DNA of 64,000 bases, from positions 248,001 to 312,000 of the forward strand of contig JACNMN010000003.1 in assembly GCA_020622165.1 (NCBI GenBank), written 5' to 3'. Positions within the stretch are counted from its first letter, which is position 1, and each line of letters begins with the position of its first letter. The position numbers and the translations under genes were made by a program. This document shows, piece by piece, positions 42,102 to 51,100 of this stretch. Origin of the DNA: Boseongicola sp. H5. GTDB lineage: Bacteria > Pseudomonadota > Alphaproteobacteria > Rhodobacterales > Rhodobacteraceae. The notes under the pieces were generated by a model, which saw nothing but the letters and a program-made list of their open reading frames with translations, was not told where the DNA came from and searched no databases.

Positions 42102-44059
42102 ACATCCAACTCCTCCACGAACCGCGCGTTCTCCTGGATGTACTGGAACCGCAGTTCCGGCTTCTTGCCCATCAGCCGCTCCACCAGATCGCCGGTTTCG
42201 CCCGGTTCATCCTCGTCGATGGACACGCGGATCAGCTTGCGGGTCTCCACATTCATCGTGGTGTCCTTCAGGTCTTTCGCGTCCATCTCCCCCAGACCCT
42301 TGAAGCGGGAGACGTCGATCTTTCCCTTGCCGCCCAGACCCTTGGCCAGCCATTCATCGCGCTCCGCCTCGTCCAGGCAATAGACCCGGCGCGCGCCCTG
42401 GGTCAGCCGGAAAAGCGGCGGGCAGGCGAGATACAGATGCCCCGCATCGATCATCGGGCGCATCTGGGTGAAGAAAAACGTCATCAGCAGGGAGGCGATA
42501 TGCGCCCCGTCCACATCCGCGTCGGTCATGATGATGATCTTGTCGTAGCGCAGGTCGTCCAGGTTGAACCGCGTGCCCATTCCAACGCCAAGCGCCTGAC
42601 ACAAATCGGAAATCTCGGCGTTCTGGGACATCTTGGAGGAGGCCGCGCCAAGCACGTTCAGGATTTTCCCGCGCAGCGGCAGCAGGGCCTGGGTCTTGCG
42701 ATCCCGCGCCATCTTGGCCGAACCGCCGGCGGAGTCCCCCTCGACGATGAACAGCTCCGTGCCCTCGCGGGCCTGTTGCGAGCAATCCACCAGCTTGCCG
42801 GGCAGGCGCAGCTTCTTCGTGGCCGATTTTCGCGCGGTTTCCTTCTCCTGCCGCCGGCGCAGCCGTTCCTCCGCCCGCAGGATCAGGAAATCGAGGATCG
42901 CGCCCGCCGACTTGGTATCGGCCGCAAGCCAGTTGTCGAAATGGTCCCGCACCGCGCCTTCGATCATCCGCGCCGCCTCGGTGGTGGCCAGACGGTCCTT
43001 GGTCTGGCCCACGAATTCGGGCTCCCGGATGAAGCAGGAGACCAGCGCGCAGCCCCCGGTGATCAGGTCGTCGCGGGTGATCTGCGCAGCCTTGCGGTTG
43101 CCGGCCAGCTCGCCATAGGCGCGGATGCCCTTCAGGATCGCGGCCCAGAACCCCTGTTCATGGGTGCCGCCTTCGGGCGTGGGTACGGTGTTGCAATAGC
43201 TCTGGATGAACCCGTCCCGGGACGGCGTCCAGTTGATCGCCCATTCCACGCTGCCGGGTTCGCCGAAGCGCTCCTGAAACGCGACCTTGCCCGCAAAGGG
43301 CCGCTCCGCATAGGTGGAGGCGCCGCCGAGCGTCTCGCCCAGATAATCCGACAGGCCGCCGGGGAAGTGGAACACCGCCTCCGCCGGGGTCTCGCCATCG
43401 TCGATCGCGGTTTTCCAGCGGATCTCGACGCCCGAGAACAGATAGGCCTTGGAGCGCACCATCTTCATCATCCGGGCGGGTTTGAACCGGTGCTGGCCGA
43501 AAATCTGGTCATCCGCATGGAAGGTGATGGACGTGCCGCGCCGGTTCGGCGCGCTGCCTGCCGCGGCCACCGGGCCCTGCGGGAGACCGCGGGAAAACTC
43601 CTGCACGAACAGCTCGCGATTGCGCGCGACCTCCACCCGCAGGTGATCCGACAGGGCGTTGACCACCGAAACGCCCACGCCATGCAACCCGCCCGAGGTC
43701 TGATAGGCCTTGCCGGAGAACTTGCCGCCCGCATGCAGCGTACACAGGATCACCTCCAGCGCTGATTTGTCGGGGAATTTCGGGTGTGGATCGACGGGGA
43801 TGCCACGTCCGTTGTCGCGGATCGTGACGGAGTAATCGGCGTTCAGCTCCACCTCGATCCGGGTGGCGTGGCCGGCCACCGCCTCGTCCATGGAATTGTC
43901 GAGCACCTCGGCCACCAGATGGTGCAGCGCGCGCTCATCGGTGCCGCCGATATACATGCCCGGGCGTTTGCGCACGGGCTCCAGACCTTCCAGCACCTCG
44001 ATGGAGGAGGCATCATAGGCATTGGGATCGGGCGCGCCGGAAAGAAGGTCGTCAGCCAT
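42098..44059 (-). CDS. parE: DNA topoisomerase IV subunit B
   Basis: The 653-residue ATPase subunit works with ParC to decatenate chromosomes. It has the GHKL ATP site with VAEVLDNSMDEAVAG (the E-x-x-D-N-S magnesium site), GGLHGVGVSVVNAL, and the TOPRIM domain with EGDSAGGSAK and DADVDGAHI. Length and motifs separate it from GyrB, which is longer. The 3' end overlaps the start of an A+T-rich gene by 4 bp. parC is not in the window. Confidence 0.95.
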   Translation of the reverse strand: MADDLLSGAPDPNAYDASSIEVLEGLEPVRKRPGMYIGGTDERALHHLVAEVLDNSMDEAVAGHATRIEVELNADYSVTIRDNGRGIPVDPHPKFPDKSALEVILCTLHAGGKFSGKAYQTSGGLHGVGVSVVNALSDHLRVEVARNRELFVQEFSRGLPQGPVAAAGSAPNRRGTSITFHADDQIFGQHRFKPARMMKMVRSKAYLFSGVEIRWKTAIDDGETPAEAVFHFPGGLSDYLGETLGGASTYAERPFAGKVAFQERFGEPGSVEWAINWTPSRDGFIQSYCNTVPTPEGGTHEQGFWAAILKGIRAYGELAGNRKAAQITRDDLITGGCALVSCFIREPEFVGQTKDRLATTEAARMIEGAVRDHFDNWLAADTKSAGAILDFLILRAEERLRRRQEKETARKSATKKLRLPGKLVDCSQQAREGTELFIVEGDSAGGSAKMARDRKTQALLPLRGKILNVLGAASSKMSQNAEISDLCQALGVGMGTRFNLDDLRYDKIIIMTDADVDGAHIASLLMTFFFTQMRPMIDAGHLYLACPPLFRLTQGARRVYCLDEAERDEWLAKGLGGKGKIDVSRFKGLGEMDAKDLKDTTMNVETRKLIRVSIDEDEPGETGDLVERLMGKKPELRFQYIQENARFVEELDV

Positions 44060-44135
44060 GCATCTGCTCTATCTTGTGTTTGTTGCGCCGTATTAGAGCA
44101 GGTTTGGGGGCAGGGGGGAAGTGTCTCCCGCCGCC

Positions 44136-44477
44136 TCAGCTACAGGCGACCACCAGCGAACTGGGCTCGGTCTCGCGCCGGGCAAAGAATTCCGAGGCGC
44201 GGGGCGAACTGCCGTCGATATCGGAGACGGTGCGGATCGACTGGCGGTTGTTGCAGGCGGTGCGCGCATCCGCGATGCAGTCGCCCGGCACCGAACACCA
44301 CAGCGCAAGCCCCTGGCTGCCATCGGTCAGCGTGACAGGCACGCCGTTGATCACCGGCGCGGGCGCGGGGTTGGAGGGCACGGGCGTGTAGGTGGTCGAT
44401 GTGCGGATCGGTCCGGTCTGATACGTGATGCAACCCGAAAGCGCGATCAGGCTGGTCAACAGAATGGGTCGGATCAT
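44136..44477 (-). CDS. Small lipoprotein, hypothetical
   Basis: The 113-residue precursor has a lipobox L-S-G-C (C16) and a short Pro/Thr-rich linker, then a domain with four cysteines (about 60-113, WCSVPGDCIADARTACNN) and a terminal ACS. No known family recognised. Envelope location is likely. Confidence 0.75.
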   Translation of the reverse strand: MIRPILLTSLIALSGCITYQTGPIRTSTTYTPVPSNPAPAPVINGVPVTLTDGSQGLALWCSVPGDCIADARTACNNRQSIRTVSDIDGSSPRASEFFARRETEPSSLVVACS

Positions 44478-44568
44478 GACTGCTCCCTCCGGTCATTTTC
44501 ACCAGAATGACAGCGCGCGGGGCAGATGCAAGCCCCCCGCCGCCCGTCGGCCGGTTCCTGCCCGGATT

Positions 44569-46155
44569 TCAGAAGGACAGAAGGCCCGCGTTATACGCCT
44601 CCCCGTTGATCTGAACCGGGCCGCCATTCAGGGTTTCGGCCTCGATATGGACGGGCGGGTGGCCGAGGTCGCTGGCAAGCTGGTTGGCGGGCGAATTGGG
44701 CAGAAGGTTGACCCGCACACCGCCGCCCGGATTGTCGAAACTGACCCCGCCGCTCGGGTCGTAATGGCCGTCGGCGCGCAGATATCCGCCCACCGGCCCG
44801 ATCGACGCCCCGGCCTCCACCCGCACATCGACACTGCCGTCCCCCTGCACCAGAACATGGGCCGAGAAACCGGGCACCGCCACCGAGAAACCGGAATTCA
44901 GACCCGGGATCAGGATGCCGTATTCGGGCAGATCCTCCTCGCAGCGATAGCTGGTCGGGTAGGGGCGGCCTTCGGTGCAGGCGATTTGGGCGGAGCTGTT
45001 TTCGATCTCGCAGGTCACCGACATCAGCCCGCCGATGATCGAGCGGGGGCAGATCTCCTGACAGCGGAAATTGACGTCGCACTGGGTCTGCAGGGCGCGG
45101 GAATAGCCGGGCGCGGCCCCGGGCAGCATGGGCAGGGTTTCCAGCAGGGCCAGACCGTTGGGCTCAAGCAGATGGGCACGCGCCAGCGCCGCGGCGGCCC
45201 CGTCCGCATCGCCCGCGGCCGCCGTCGACCGGGCAAGGTTGGTCCAGTAAAGCGGTTCCTCCGGGGCGAGTTCGGTGGCGCGGGCGCCATGCTCCACCGC
45301 CGCGTCATGCAGCCCCAGCCGCCGGGCGGCATTGCCCAGATTGTTCAGAATCGCGGGCTCGTCCGGCTGCAAGCCGTTCGCCGCGACCAGCGCGTCATGG
45401 GCGGCCTGCAGCATCGTCTCGGGCCAGGCGTCGGGGGCATCGGCATAAACCTCCATCGCCAGCGCGCCGAAATTGCTCAGGCTCGCGGCACTTGCCTCGG
45501 GCCGTTGGGCCGCGACGCCGAAGAACCATGCGGCCCGGTCGAACTGCCGGCGCGGGTAAAGCAGATGGCCGATCGTGTCCGCGCTCACCCCGTCCGGCAG
45601 GCCGATGAGCATCTGGGTGAAGCTTTCGGCCTCCCCCTCGGGGAAGCCCGCGGCCAGCACCGCCATGGTCGCGGGGATGTCCGCCCCGCCTGCGGGCGCG
45701 GGGCCGCTGCTCTCCTCCGGCGCGGGTGCTGCGGCTTCGGGCGGGGCTGTGTCGGCCGCCTCCTCGGGCGGGGTTGTCTCGGGCGCCGGTGCCGTCGGGA
45801 CGGGCCGGGGAGTGTCGTCATCCTTGCCACCCCCGGCGGCGGGCGGCGCAGGCGCGGGTTGCGGCGGCTCAGGTTGCGGGGCCGGGACGGGTGCGGGGGC
45901 CGGGCCGTCCTTCGGGTCCGCCGTACCGGCCGCGGGCTCGGCCGGTGGCGGCGCGGGCTGCGGTGCGGGCCGTGGCGTCAGCGGGCCGGTGCCACCGTCG
46001 ACATTCTTGCCCTCGTCGGGATTGCTCAGCAGGGTCTGGGCGCTCAGATCGCCCGCCAGCGCGCCGCCGATCACGGCGCAAAGCCCCAGAATGGACAGGC
46101 GCATCGACAGGATACGAACCGAATCCCGCACCCCCTGGCTGACAGAATGGGTCAT
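44569..46155 (-). CDS. Exported TPR-repeat protein with Pro/Ala-rich N-terminal linker
   Basis: The 528-residue protein has a signal peptide (MRLSILGLCAVIGGALAGDLSAQ, residues ~18-40) preceded by 17 residues, a Pro/Ala-rich spacer (about 55-165), helical TPR-like repeats (about 175-350; NNLGNAARRLGLHDAAVEHGARATELAPEEPLYWTNLA) and a cysteine-containing beta domain at the C terminus. ATG 46155 has GAGGGGGG upstream. The lack of an enzymatic motif suggests a scaffold or binding role outside the cytoplasm. It is divergent from ppk2 with an FNR box between. Confidence 0.75.
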   Translation of the reverse strand: MTHSVSQGVRDSVRILSMRLSILGLCAVIGGALAGDLSAQTLLSNPDEGKNVDGGTGPLTPRPAPQPAPPPAEPAAGTADPKDGPAPAPVPAPQPEPPQPAPAPPAAGGGKDDDTPRPVPTAPAPETTPPEEAADTAPPEAAAPAPEESSGPAPAGGADIPATMAVLAAGFPEGEAESFTQMLIGLPDGVSADTIGHLLYPRRQFDRAAWFFGVAAQRPEASAASLSNFGALAMEVYADAPDAWPETMLQAAHDALVAANGLQPDEPAILNNLGNAARRLGLHDAAVEHGARATELAPEEPLYWTNLARSTAAAGDADGAAAALARAHLLEPNGLALLETLPMLPGAAPGYSRALQTQCDVNFRCQEICPRSIIGGLMSVTCEIENSSAQIACTEGRPYPTSYRCEEDLPEYGILIPGLNSGFSVAVPGFSAHVLVQGDGSVDVRVEAGASIGPVGGYLRADGHYDPSGGVSFDNPGGGVRVNLLPNSPANQLASDLGHPPVHIEAETLNGGPVQINGEAYNAGLLSF

Positions 46156-46255
46156 GCCGGTCCCCCCTCAGACGGTCATGCTCGGCCGGAAACACGCGGC
46201 CCATTGCGTAAAACCTATCACAATGATGCATTTTTCCAAAGATATCGCGTCCGAT

Positions 46256-46269
46256 TTGACACTGATCAA
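46256..46269. promoter_or_regulatory. FNR/FnrL box between the TPR gene and ppk2
   Basis: TTGAC-ACTG-ATCAA fits TTGAY-N4-RTCAA at all ten specific positions. It lies about 75-90 bp upstream of ppk2 and about 100 bp upstream of the divergent TPR gene. Confidence 0.75.
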
Positions 46270-46342
46270 GGTCCGCCGGCGCGGAACGTGACAAGGGCGT
46301 GACACCTTTCAGCAAGATCTTTTCAGCAAGAGTAGAGGTGCC

Positions 46343-47296
46343 GTGCCGATGGAAGACCTTGATCCCGCGACCGCAGGAAATGCGGCAGAGACGGCCAAAC
46401 CCGCCATTGACACCCTCCCGCGCAAGGGCGGGTTCCCGACCGTGACGCCGGATACGATCCGCCACGCGTTCGAGACCGGGGCCTATCCCTACGACACCAA
46501 GCTGTCGCGCCGCAGTTACGAGGCGCAGAAAGCCAGGCTTCAGGCAGAGATGCTGAAAGTGCAGAAATGGGTGGGCGAAACGGGTCAGAAAATCGTGATC
46601 CTGTTCGAAGGCCGCGATGCGGCGGGTAAGGGCGGCACGATCAAGCGTTTCATGGAACATCTGAACCCGCGGGAAGCGCGCGTGGTGGCGCTCAACAAAC
46701 CCACCGACGAGGAGAGCGGCCAGTGGTTTTTCCAGCGCTATATCGAACATCTGCCCACCACCGGCGAAATGGTGTTCTACGACCGCTCCTGGTACAACCG
46801 GGCGGGTGTGGAGCGCGTCATGGGGTTCTGTGCGCCCAACGAGTATCTGGAATTCATGCGCCAGACGCCGGATCTGGAGCGGATGATGGTCCGCTCGGGC
46901 ATCAGGCTCTACAAATACTGGTTTTCCGTCACGCAGGAGGAACAGCGCGCCCGGTTCGAAAGCCGGCGGCTCGACCCTCTCAAAAGGTGGAAATTGTCGC
47001 CCATCGACATGGCCAGCCTCGACAAATGGAACGACTATACCGAGGCGAAGGAGGCGATGTTCTTCTACACCGACACCGCCGACGCGCCCTGGACCGTGAT
47101 CAAGTCGGACGACAAGAAACGCGCGCGGCTGAATTGCATGCTGCATTTCCTGGACAGTCTGGACTACCCCGACAAGAACCCCCGGATCGCGCGGCACCCC
47201 GACCCGCTGATCGTGGGCCGTGCGGCCCAAGTGATCCACAAGGCAGACCACATCCTTGGCACCTCGTTGCATCCGGATGCCCGTCGCGGGGGATGA
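46343..47296 (+). CDS. ppk2: Polyphosphate kinase 2
   Basis: A single-domain PPK2 (317 aa). The Walker A motif is EGRDAAGKGGTIKRFMEHLNP (as EGRDAAGKGG), followed by FYDRSWYNRAGVERVMGFC (Walker B/lid) and YWFSVTQEEQRARFESR. PPK2 enzymes move phosphate between polyphosphate and nucleoside phosphates; the single-domain form with this N-terminal extension is mostly of the NDP-phosphorylating type. A GTG at 46343 and an ATG at 46349 are equally possible starts, both behind AGAGG. An FNR box upstream suggests oxygen control. Confidence 0.94.
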   Translation: MPMEDLDPATAGNAAETAKPAIDTLPRKGGFPTVTPDTIRHAFETGAYPYDTKLSRRSYEAQKARLQAEMLKVQKWVGETGQKIVILFEGRDAAGKGGTIKRFMEHLNPREARVVALNKPTDEESGQWFFQRYIEHLPTTGEMVFYDRSWYNRAGVERVMGFCAPNEYLEFMRQTPDLERMMVRSGIRLYKYWFSVTQEEQRARFESRRLDPLKRWKLSPIDMASLDKWNDYTEAKEAMFFYTDTADAPWTVIKSDDKKRARLNCMLHFLDSLDYPDKNPRIARHPDPLIVGRAAQVIHKADHILGTSLHPDARRGG

Positions 47297-47390
47297 TTGC
47301 GGGGGGCGGCAGCGCTGAAGACAGGGCCGGCCGCAGAAGAACCGCCGCTAGTTCCGGTGGAAAATCAGGGCCATGGCGGTGTGCTGGGCG

Positions 47391-47846
47391 TCAGACGGTA
47401 TGGATGTCGCTGAAGAACTGCTCGATGACCGCATCATCGACAATGTTCCGCTGGTAGGCCACCGAAGCCACCGCGACCAGTTCGGCCATCTGCGCATCTG
47501 TCAGGGTGCCGGCGTTCATCGCCGAGATGCCGCTTTCCAGCGCGGTCAGAATGGCCGCATTGGTCATCTCGTTGGCGTTGGTGAACAACTGCTCCGCCTG
47601 CGCGACGGTCAATGTGTCTTGCTGATAGAACGGCTCGAAATGGGCAGACGTGAACTGGACGAAGGAATCCGATATCTGCTGCGTCCGCAGCTGAGCCTCA
47701 AGATCCGACGCAAGCTCGCCGATACTGCCTTCCAGAACATCGGTTGCCGCAATCGCCATCGAGACGGCCGCAGCGGACAACACAACCCAGTCCACAGTGA
47801 TGGCGCCGCTTTCATCGCGGAGAAACTGTCTAAAATATTCAGACAT
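47391..47846 (-). CDS. Orphan pilin-like (Flp/TadE-type N terminus) protein
   Basis: The 151-residue protein starts MSEYFRQFLRDESGAITVDWVVLSAAAVSMAIA (given as motif FLRDESGAITVDWVVLSAAA, residues 8-27). This is the basic leader, the Gly-Ala processing-site region with E/D at position +5, and the hydrophobic helix typical of Flp-type pilins or pseudopilins. The rest is a helical, acidic domain absent from normal ~60-aa Flp pilins. No tad/cpa genes are in the window. It may be an orphan pseudopilin, or an exported protein using the prepilin pathway. Confidence 0.75.
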   Translation of the reverse strand: MSEYFRQFLRDESGAITVDWVVLSAAAVSMAIAATDVLEGSIGELASDLEAQLRTQQISDSFVQFTSAHFEPFYQQDTLTVAQAEQLFTNANEMTNAAILTALESGISAMNAGTLTDAQMAELVAVASVAYQRNIVDDAVIEQFFSDIHTV

Positions 47847-47883
47847 TTTTCATCAACCTCACCACATCCAATCAAAGACATTA

Positions 47884-47905
47884 TATGCCCCAAAATGTGG
47901 GCATA
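47884..47905. promoter_or_regulatory. Inverted repeat TATGCCC-N8-GGGCATA
   Basis: Perfect 7-bp arms (47884-47890 and 47899-47905) in the region between the divergent pilin-like gene and the DUF1007-nicO operon, 38 bp from the former and 131 bp from the latter. Candidate operator; it could also form a small hairpin. Confidence 0.5.
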
Positions 47906-48035
47906 ATTGTGGCCGATTGTGGATCAGCGCCACAACAATGAACCAGGTTTTGCGAAACAATGGCTTGGGCAGGTGTCTGCCGGCGTGGGGTTCGGGCGGT
48001 TGCGGCGGGCCGCCGAAGGGTCCTATATCGCGCTC

Positions 48036-48698
48036 ATGACGCGATCGTTTCTGCGCCCTCTCGCCCTGTCGGCCTTCCTGGCATCGGCCCCCACGCTGGC
48101 GGGCGCGCATCCGCATATCTTCATCGATGCGGGGCTCGACCTGATCCATGATGACAGCGGCAGCCTTGTGGAGGTGCGGGTGACATGGCGCTATGACGAG
48201 CTTTACTCGCTTCTGATCCTTCAGGACTATGGGCTGGACCCGGATTTCGACGGCGTTCTCACCGAAGACGAAATTGCCCGAACCCTTGGCTTCGACCTCA
48301 ACTGGGGCGCAGGGTTCGAGGGGGGGCTGACCCTCTCGGCGGATGGTGCCGTGCTGGATATCGGCGCGCCCGAACCGGTCAGCCTGACCCTAACGGACGG
48401 GCATCTGGAAACCACCCATCGGCGCCCCGTCACCGGCCCTGCCTCCGCCGCCCTGCCGCTGGAAGCCGCGATCTACGATCCCGAATTCTATATCGCCTTC
48501 GAGATGACGCTGCCGATGGCGATCTCGGGGCGCGACGGCTGCACCCCCCGGCTGGTGCGCGCCGATCTGGATGCCGCCTATGCCACGCTTCAGGCCGAGA
48601 TCGAGCGGATCGGCGGCGCGGTCTCCGCCGAAGACAATTTTCCCGCCGTGGGCGCGGTCTTTGCCGATCGGGTGGTGGTGACATGCGCCGCGCCCTGA
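48036..48698 (+). CDS. DUF1007 family periplasmic protein
   Basis: From ATG 48036 the protein is 220 aa with a signal peptide (to about AGAHPHIFID, residue ~24). Mature DUF1007 proteins begin with a His-containing HPHIF motif, as here, and are nearly always encoded next to NicO/RcnA-type nickel-cobalt transporters, probably as periplasmic metal-binding partners. Its gene overlaps the nicO-type gene by 16 bp. Confidence 0.9.
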   Translation: MTRSFLRPLALSAFLASAPTLAGAHPHIFIDAGLDLIHDDSGSLVEVRVTWRYDELYSLLILQDYGLDPDFDGVLTEDEIARTLGFDLNWGAGFEGGLTLSADGAVLDIGAPEPVSLTLTDGHLETTHRRPVTGPASAALPLEAAIYDPEFYIAFEMTLPMAISGRDGCTPRLVRADLDAAYATLQAEIERIGGAVSAEDNFPAVGAVFADRVVVTCAAP

Positions 48699-49588
48699 TC
48701 TTGCTCGCCGGTCTTCTGGCCCTCGGGCTGGCGGCGCTGGTTCTGACCGGGGCCGACGACATGCTTCTGCGCTGGGCCATGGAGGAGCAGCGCGACACGC
48801 AGAACGCGCTGGCCCGGGCGCTCCGCGCGCTCCGCGCGGGCGACCCCGGCGCCATGGCCGCCTTTGCAGCGCTCTGTTTCGCCTACGGGTTCTTTCATGC
48901 CGCAGGGCCCGGCCACGGCAAGATCCTGATCGGCGGCTATGGCGCGGCGCGGCGGGTGGGGCCCTGGCGTCTGTCGGGCATCGCGCTTCTGTCGAGCCTT
49001 GCACAGGCCCTGACCGCGATTCTGCTTGTCGCGGCGGGGCTCTGGGTTCTGGGGTGGAGCCGGGAGCGGATGACCGGCCTTGCCGAAGACAGCTTCGCGC
49101 CGCTCAGCTTCGCGCTGGTGGCCCTTGTGGGGCTGTGGCTGGCCTGGCGCGGGGCCCGCGCGCTGGGTGGCGGGCATGCCCACGCCCACGCCCATGCCCA
49201 TGCCAACGGGCCCGATGGTCTCTGCACGACCTGCGGGCATACCCATGCGCCCGCGCCCGCGGATCTGGAGCGCGCCACCGGCTGGCGCGATACGGCCATG
49301 CTGGTGGGCGCGGTGGCGGTCCGGCCCTGCACCGGCGCGCTGTTCGTCCTCATCCTCACCGCGCAGATGGGCATCTTCGCCACCGGCATCGCCGGTGCAC
49401 TGGCCATGGGGCTTGGCACCGCAAGCGTGACCGTGGCCGTGGCCATCGCCGCCGTGACCCTGCGGGAGGGCGCGCTGGCCAGCCTGCCGGGCAGCGCGGC
49501 CATCGCCCGCGTGCAGCCGATGATCGAGCTTGGGGCCGGCATCGTCATCGCGCTTCTGGCGGGCCGTCTGGCGCTGGGCGCGATTTAG
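48683..49588 (+). CDS. NicO/RcnA-type nickel-cobalt transporter
   Basis: The 301-residue membrane protein belongs to the NicO family. The first helix region contains AYGFFHAAGPGHGKILI (the H-x-x-x-P-G-H-G-K signature), then a cytoplasmic/periplasmic His-rich loop H-A-H-A-H-A-H-A-H with a C-x-x-C-G-H-T-H stretch, and later VRPCTGALFVLI. Such proteins move nickel or cobalt across the inner membrane, with direction (uptake or efflux) differing between members. Coupled to DUF1007. Confidence 0.92.
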   Translation: MRRALILLAGLLALGLAALVLTGADDMLLRWAMEEQRDTQNALARALRALRAGDPGAMAAFAALCFAYGFFHAAGPGHGKILIGGYGAARRVGPWRLSGIALLSSLAQALTAILLVAAGLWVLGWSRERMTGLAEDSFAPLSFALVALVGLWLAWRGARALGGGHAHAHAHAHANGPDGLCTTCGHTHAPAPADLERATGWRDTAMLVGAVAVRPCTGALFVLILTAQMGIFATGIAGALAMGLGTASVTVAVAIAAVTLREGALASLPGSAAIARVQPMIELGAGIVIALLAGRLALGAI

Positions 49589-49638
49589 CCAACGCGCATC
49601 TTGGCAAGTCCGCCAACCCCGGATAAGCCCGGATCGTC

Positions 49639-50994
49639 ATGTCTCCGTTCCGCATCCATATGCGCGCCACGCTCACGCTTGGCCTGCCGCTCATTGGCGG
49701 CCAGCTGGCCCAGATATCCATCGGGCTGACCGATACGATCATGGTCGGCTGGTACGGTGTGCCCGAACTGGCCGCCGTGGCGCTCGGCGCGTCCTATTTC
49801 CATATCGTTCTGGTCGTCGGTCTGGGCTTCGCGCTTGCGGTGATGCCGATGGTGGCCGCCGCCGTCGCCAATGACGACAAGACGCAGGTCCGCCGGGTGA
49901 CCCGCATGGGTCTCTGGATCGCGGTGCTTTTCAGTCTGGCCACCCTGCCGGTGTTCTGGTTTTCCGGGCCGCTTCTGCTGGCCCTCGGGCAGGAGCCGCA
50001 GGTCGCCGTCGACACGCAATCCTATCTGCGCATCGCGGGCGGCGCGATCGGCTTCGCGGTGATGTTTCTGGTGCTGCGCAGCCACCTGTCGGCGCTGGAA
50101 CACACCAAGGTCGTGCTCTGGTCCACGCTGGCGGGCGTGGCCATGAACGTGGCGCTGAACTGGGTGCTGATCTTCGGCAATCTGGGCGCGCCCGAACTGG
50201 GCCTGCAGGGCGCGGCCATCGCGTCGCTGGGCACCAATGCGGTGATGATGATCATTATCGCCGTCTACGCGGCCCGCGCGCGCGGCGTGGCCGAATACGA
50301 TCTCTTCGCCCGGCTCTGGCGCCCCGACTGGGAGGCGTTCGGCCAGGTTTTCCGCCTTGGCTGGCCCATCGCGCTGACGCTGCTGTCCGAAGGCGGGCTG
50401 TTCATTGCCACCATGATCATGATGGGCTGGATCGGCACGCTGGAACTGGCCGCTCACGGGGTGGCGCTCCAGATCGTGTCGGTCACCTTCATGGTGCATG
50501 TGGGGCTCAGCTCGGCGGCAACGGTGCGCGCCGGCCATGCCTGGGGGCGCAGCGACGTCTCCGCCCTGCGCCATGTGGCCATCGCCGCGCTGACCCTCTC
50601 GGCGATCATGGTCGCGCTGACCATCGTGCTGTTCCTTGCCCTGCCGGAACCGCTGATGTCGGTCTTCGTCGATCCCGCCGATCCGCTCAGGCCGCAGATC
50701 ATCGCCATCGGCTCGGGGCTGCTGGCGGTGGCGACCCTGTTCCAGCTGGCCGATGCGGCCCAGATCATGGCGCTCGGCCTTCTGCGCGGGGTGCAGGATA
50801 CGCGCCTGCCGATGCTTTACGCGGTCTTCAGTTACTGGCTGATCGGCATCCCCTGCAGCTACCTGTTCGGGTTCCTCCTCGGCATGGGTGGCGTGGGGAT
50901 CTGGCTCGGTCTCGTCGTGGGGCTGGCCTTTGCAGGCGCGCTGATGATGGCGCGGTTCTGGCGCGGCCCGGCCCGGCTGACGAACCCGGCCTGA
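49639..50994 (+). CDS. MATE family efflux transporter
   Basis: The 451-residue protein has twelve predicted helices with the MATE features GLPLIGGQLAQISIGLTDTIMVGWYGVPELAAVALG (start of the N-lobe) and a matching C-lobe beginning at about residue 235 (LGWPIALTLLSEGGLFIATMIMMGWIGTLELAAHG). It exports organic cations or drugs using a Na+ or H+ gradient; substrate unknown. It begins 50 bp after the NicO-type gene. Confidence 0.93.
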   Translation: MSPFRIHMRATLTLGLPLIGGQLAQISIGLTDTIMVGWYGVPELAAVALGASYFHIVLVVGLGFALAVMPMVAAAVANDDKTQVRRVTRMGLWIAVLFSLATLPVFWFSGPLLLALGQEPQVAVDTQSYLRIAGGAIGFAVMFLVLRSHLSALEHTKVVLWSTLAGVAMNVALNWVLIFGNLGAPELGLQGAAIASLGTNAVMMIIIAVYAARARGVAEYDLFARLWRPDWEAFGQVFRLGWPIALTLLSEGGLFIATMIMMGWIGTLELAAHGVALQIVSVTFMVHVGLSSAATVRAGHAWGRSDVSALRHVAIAALTLSAIMVALTIVLFLALPEPLMSVFVDPADPLRPQIIAIGSGLLAVATLFQLADAAQIMALGLLRGVQDTRLPMLYAVFSYWLIGIPCSYLFGFLLGMGGVGIWLGLVVGLAFAGALMMARFWRGPARLTNPA

Positions 50995-51100
50995 CCGCGA
51001 CCGCGCGGGGCATGGCGGAAACCGCCGCGCCCCGCCTGCCAAGTATCTCTTCCCTCTGGCGGCACCCGCCGCCAGCCGCCGCTTAGGATTGCTGCCGCGT

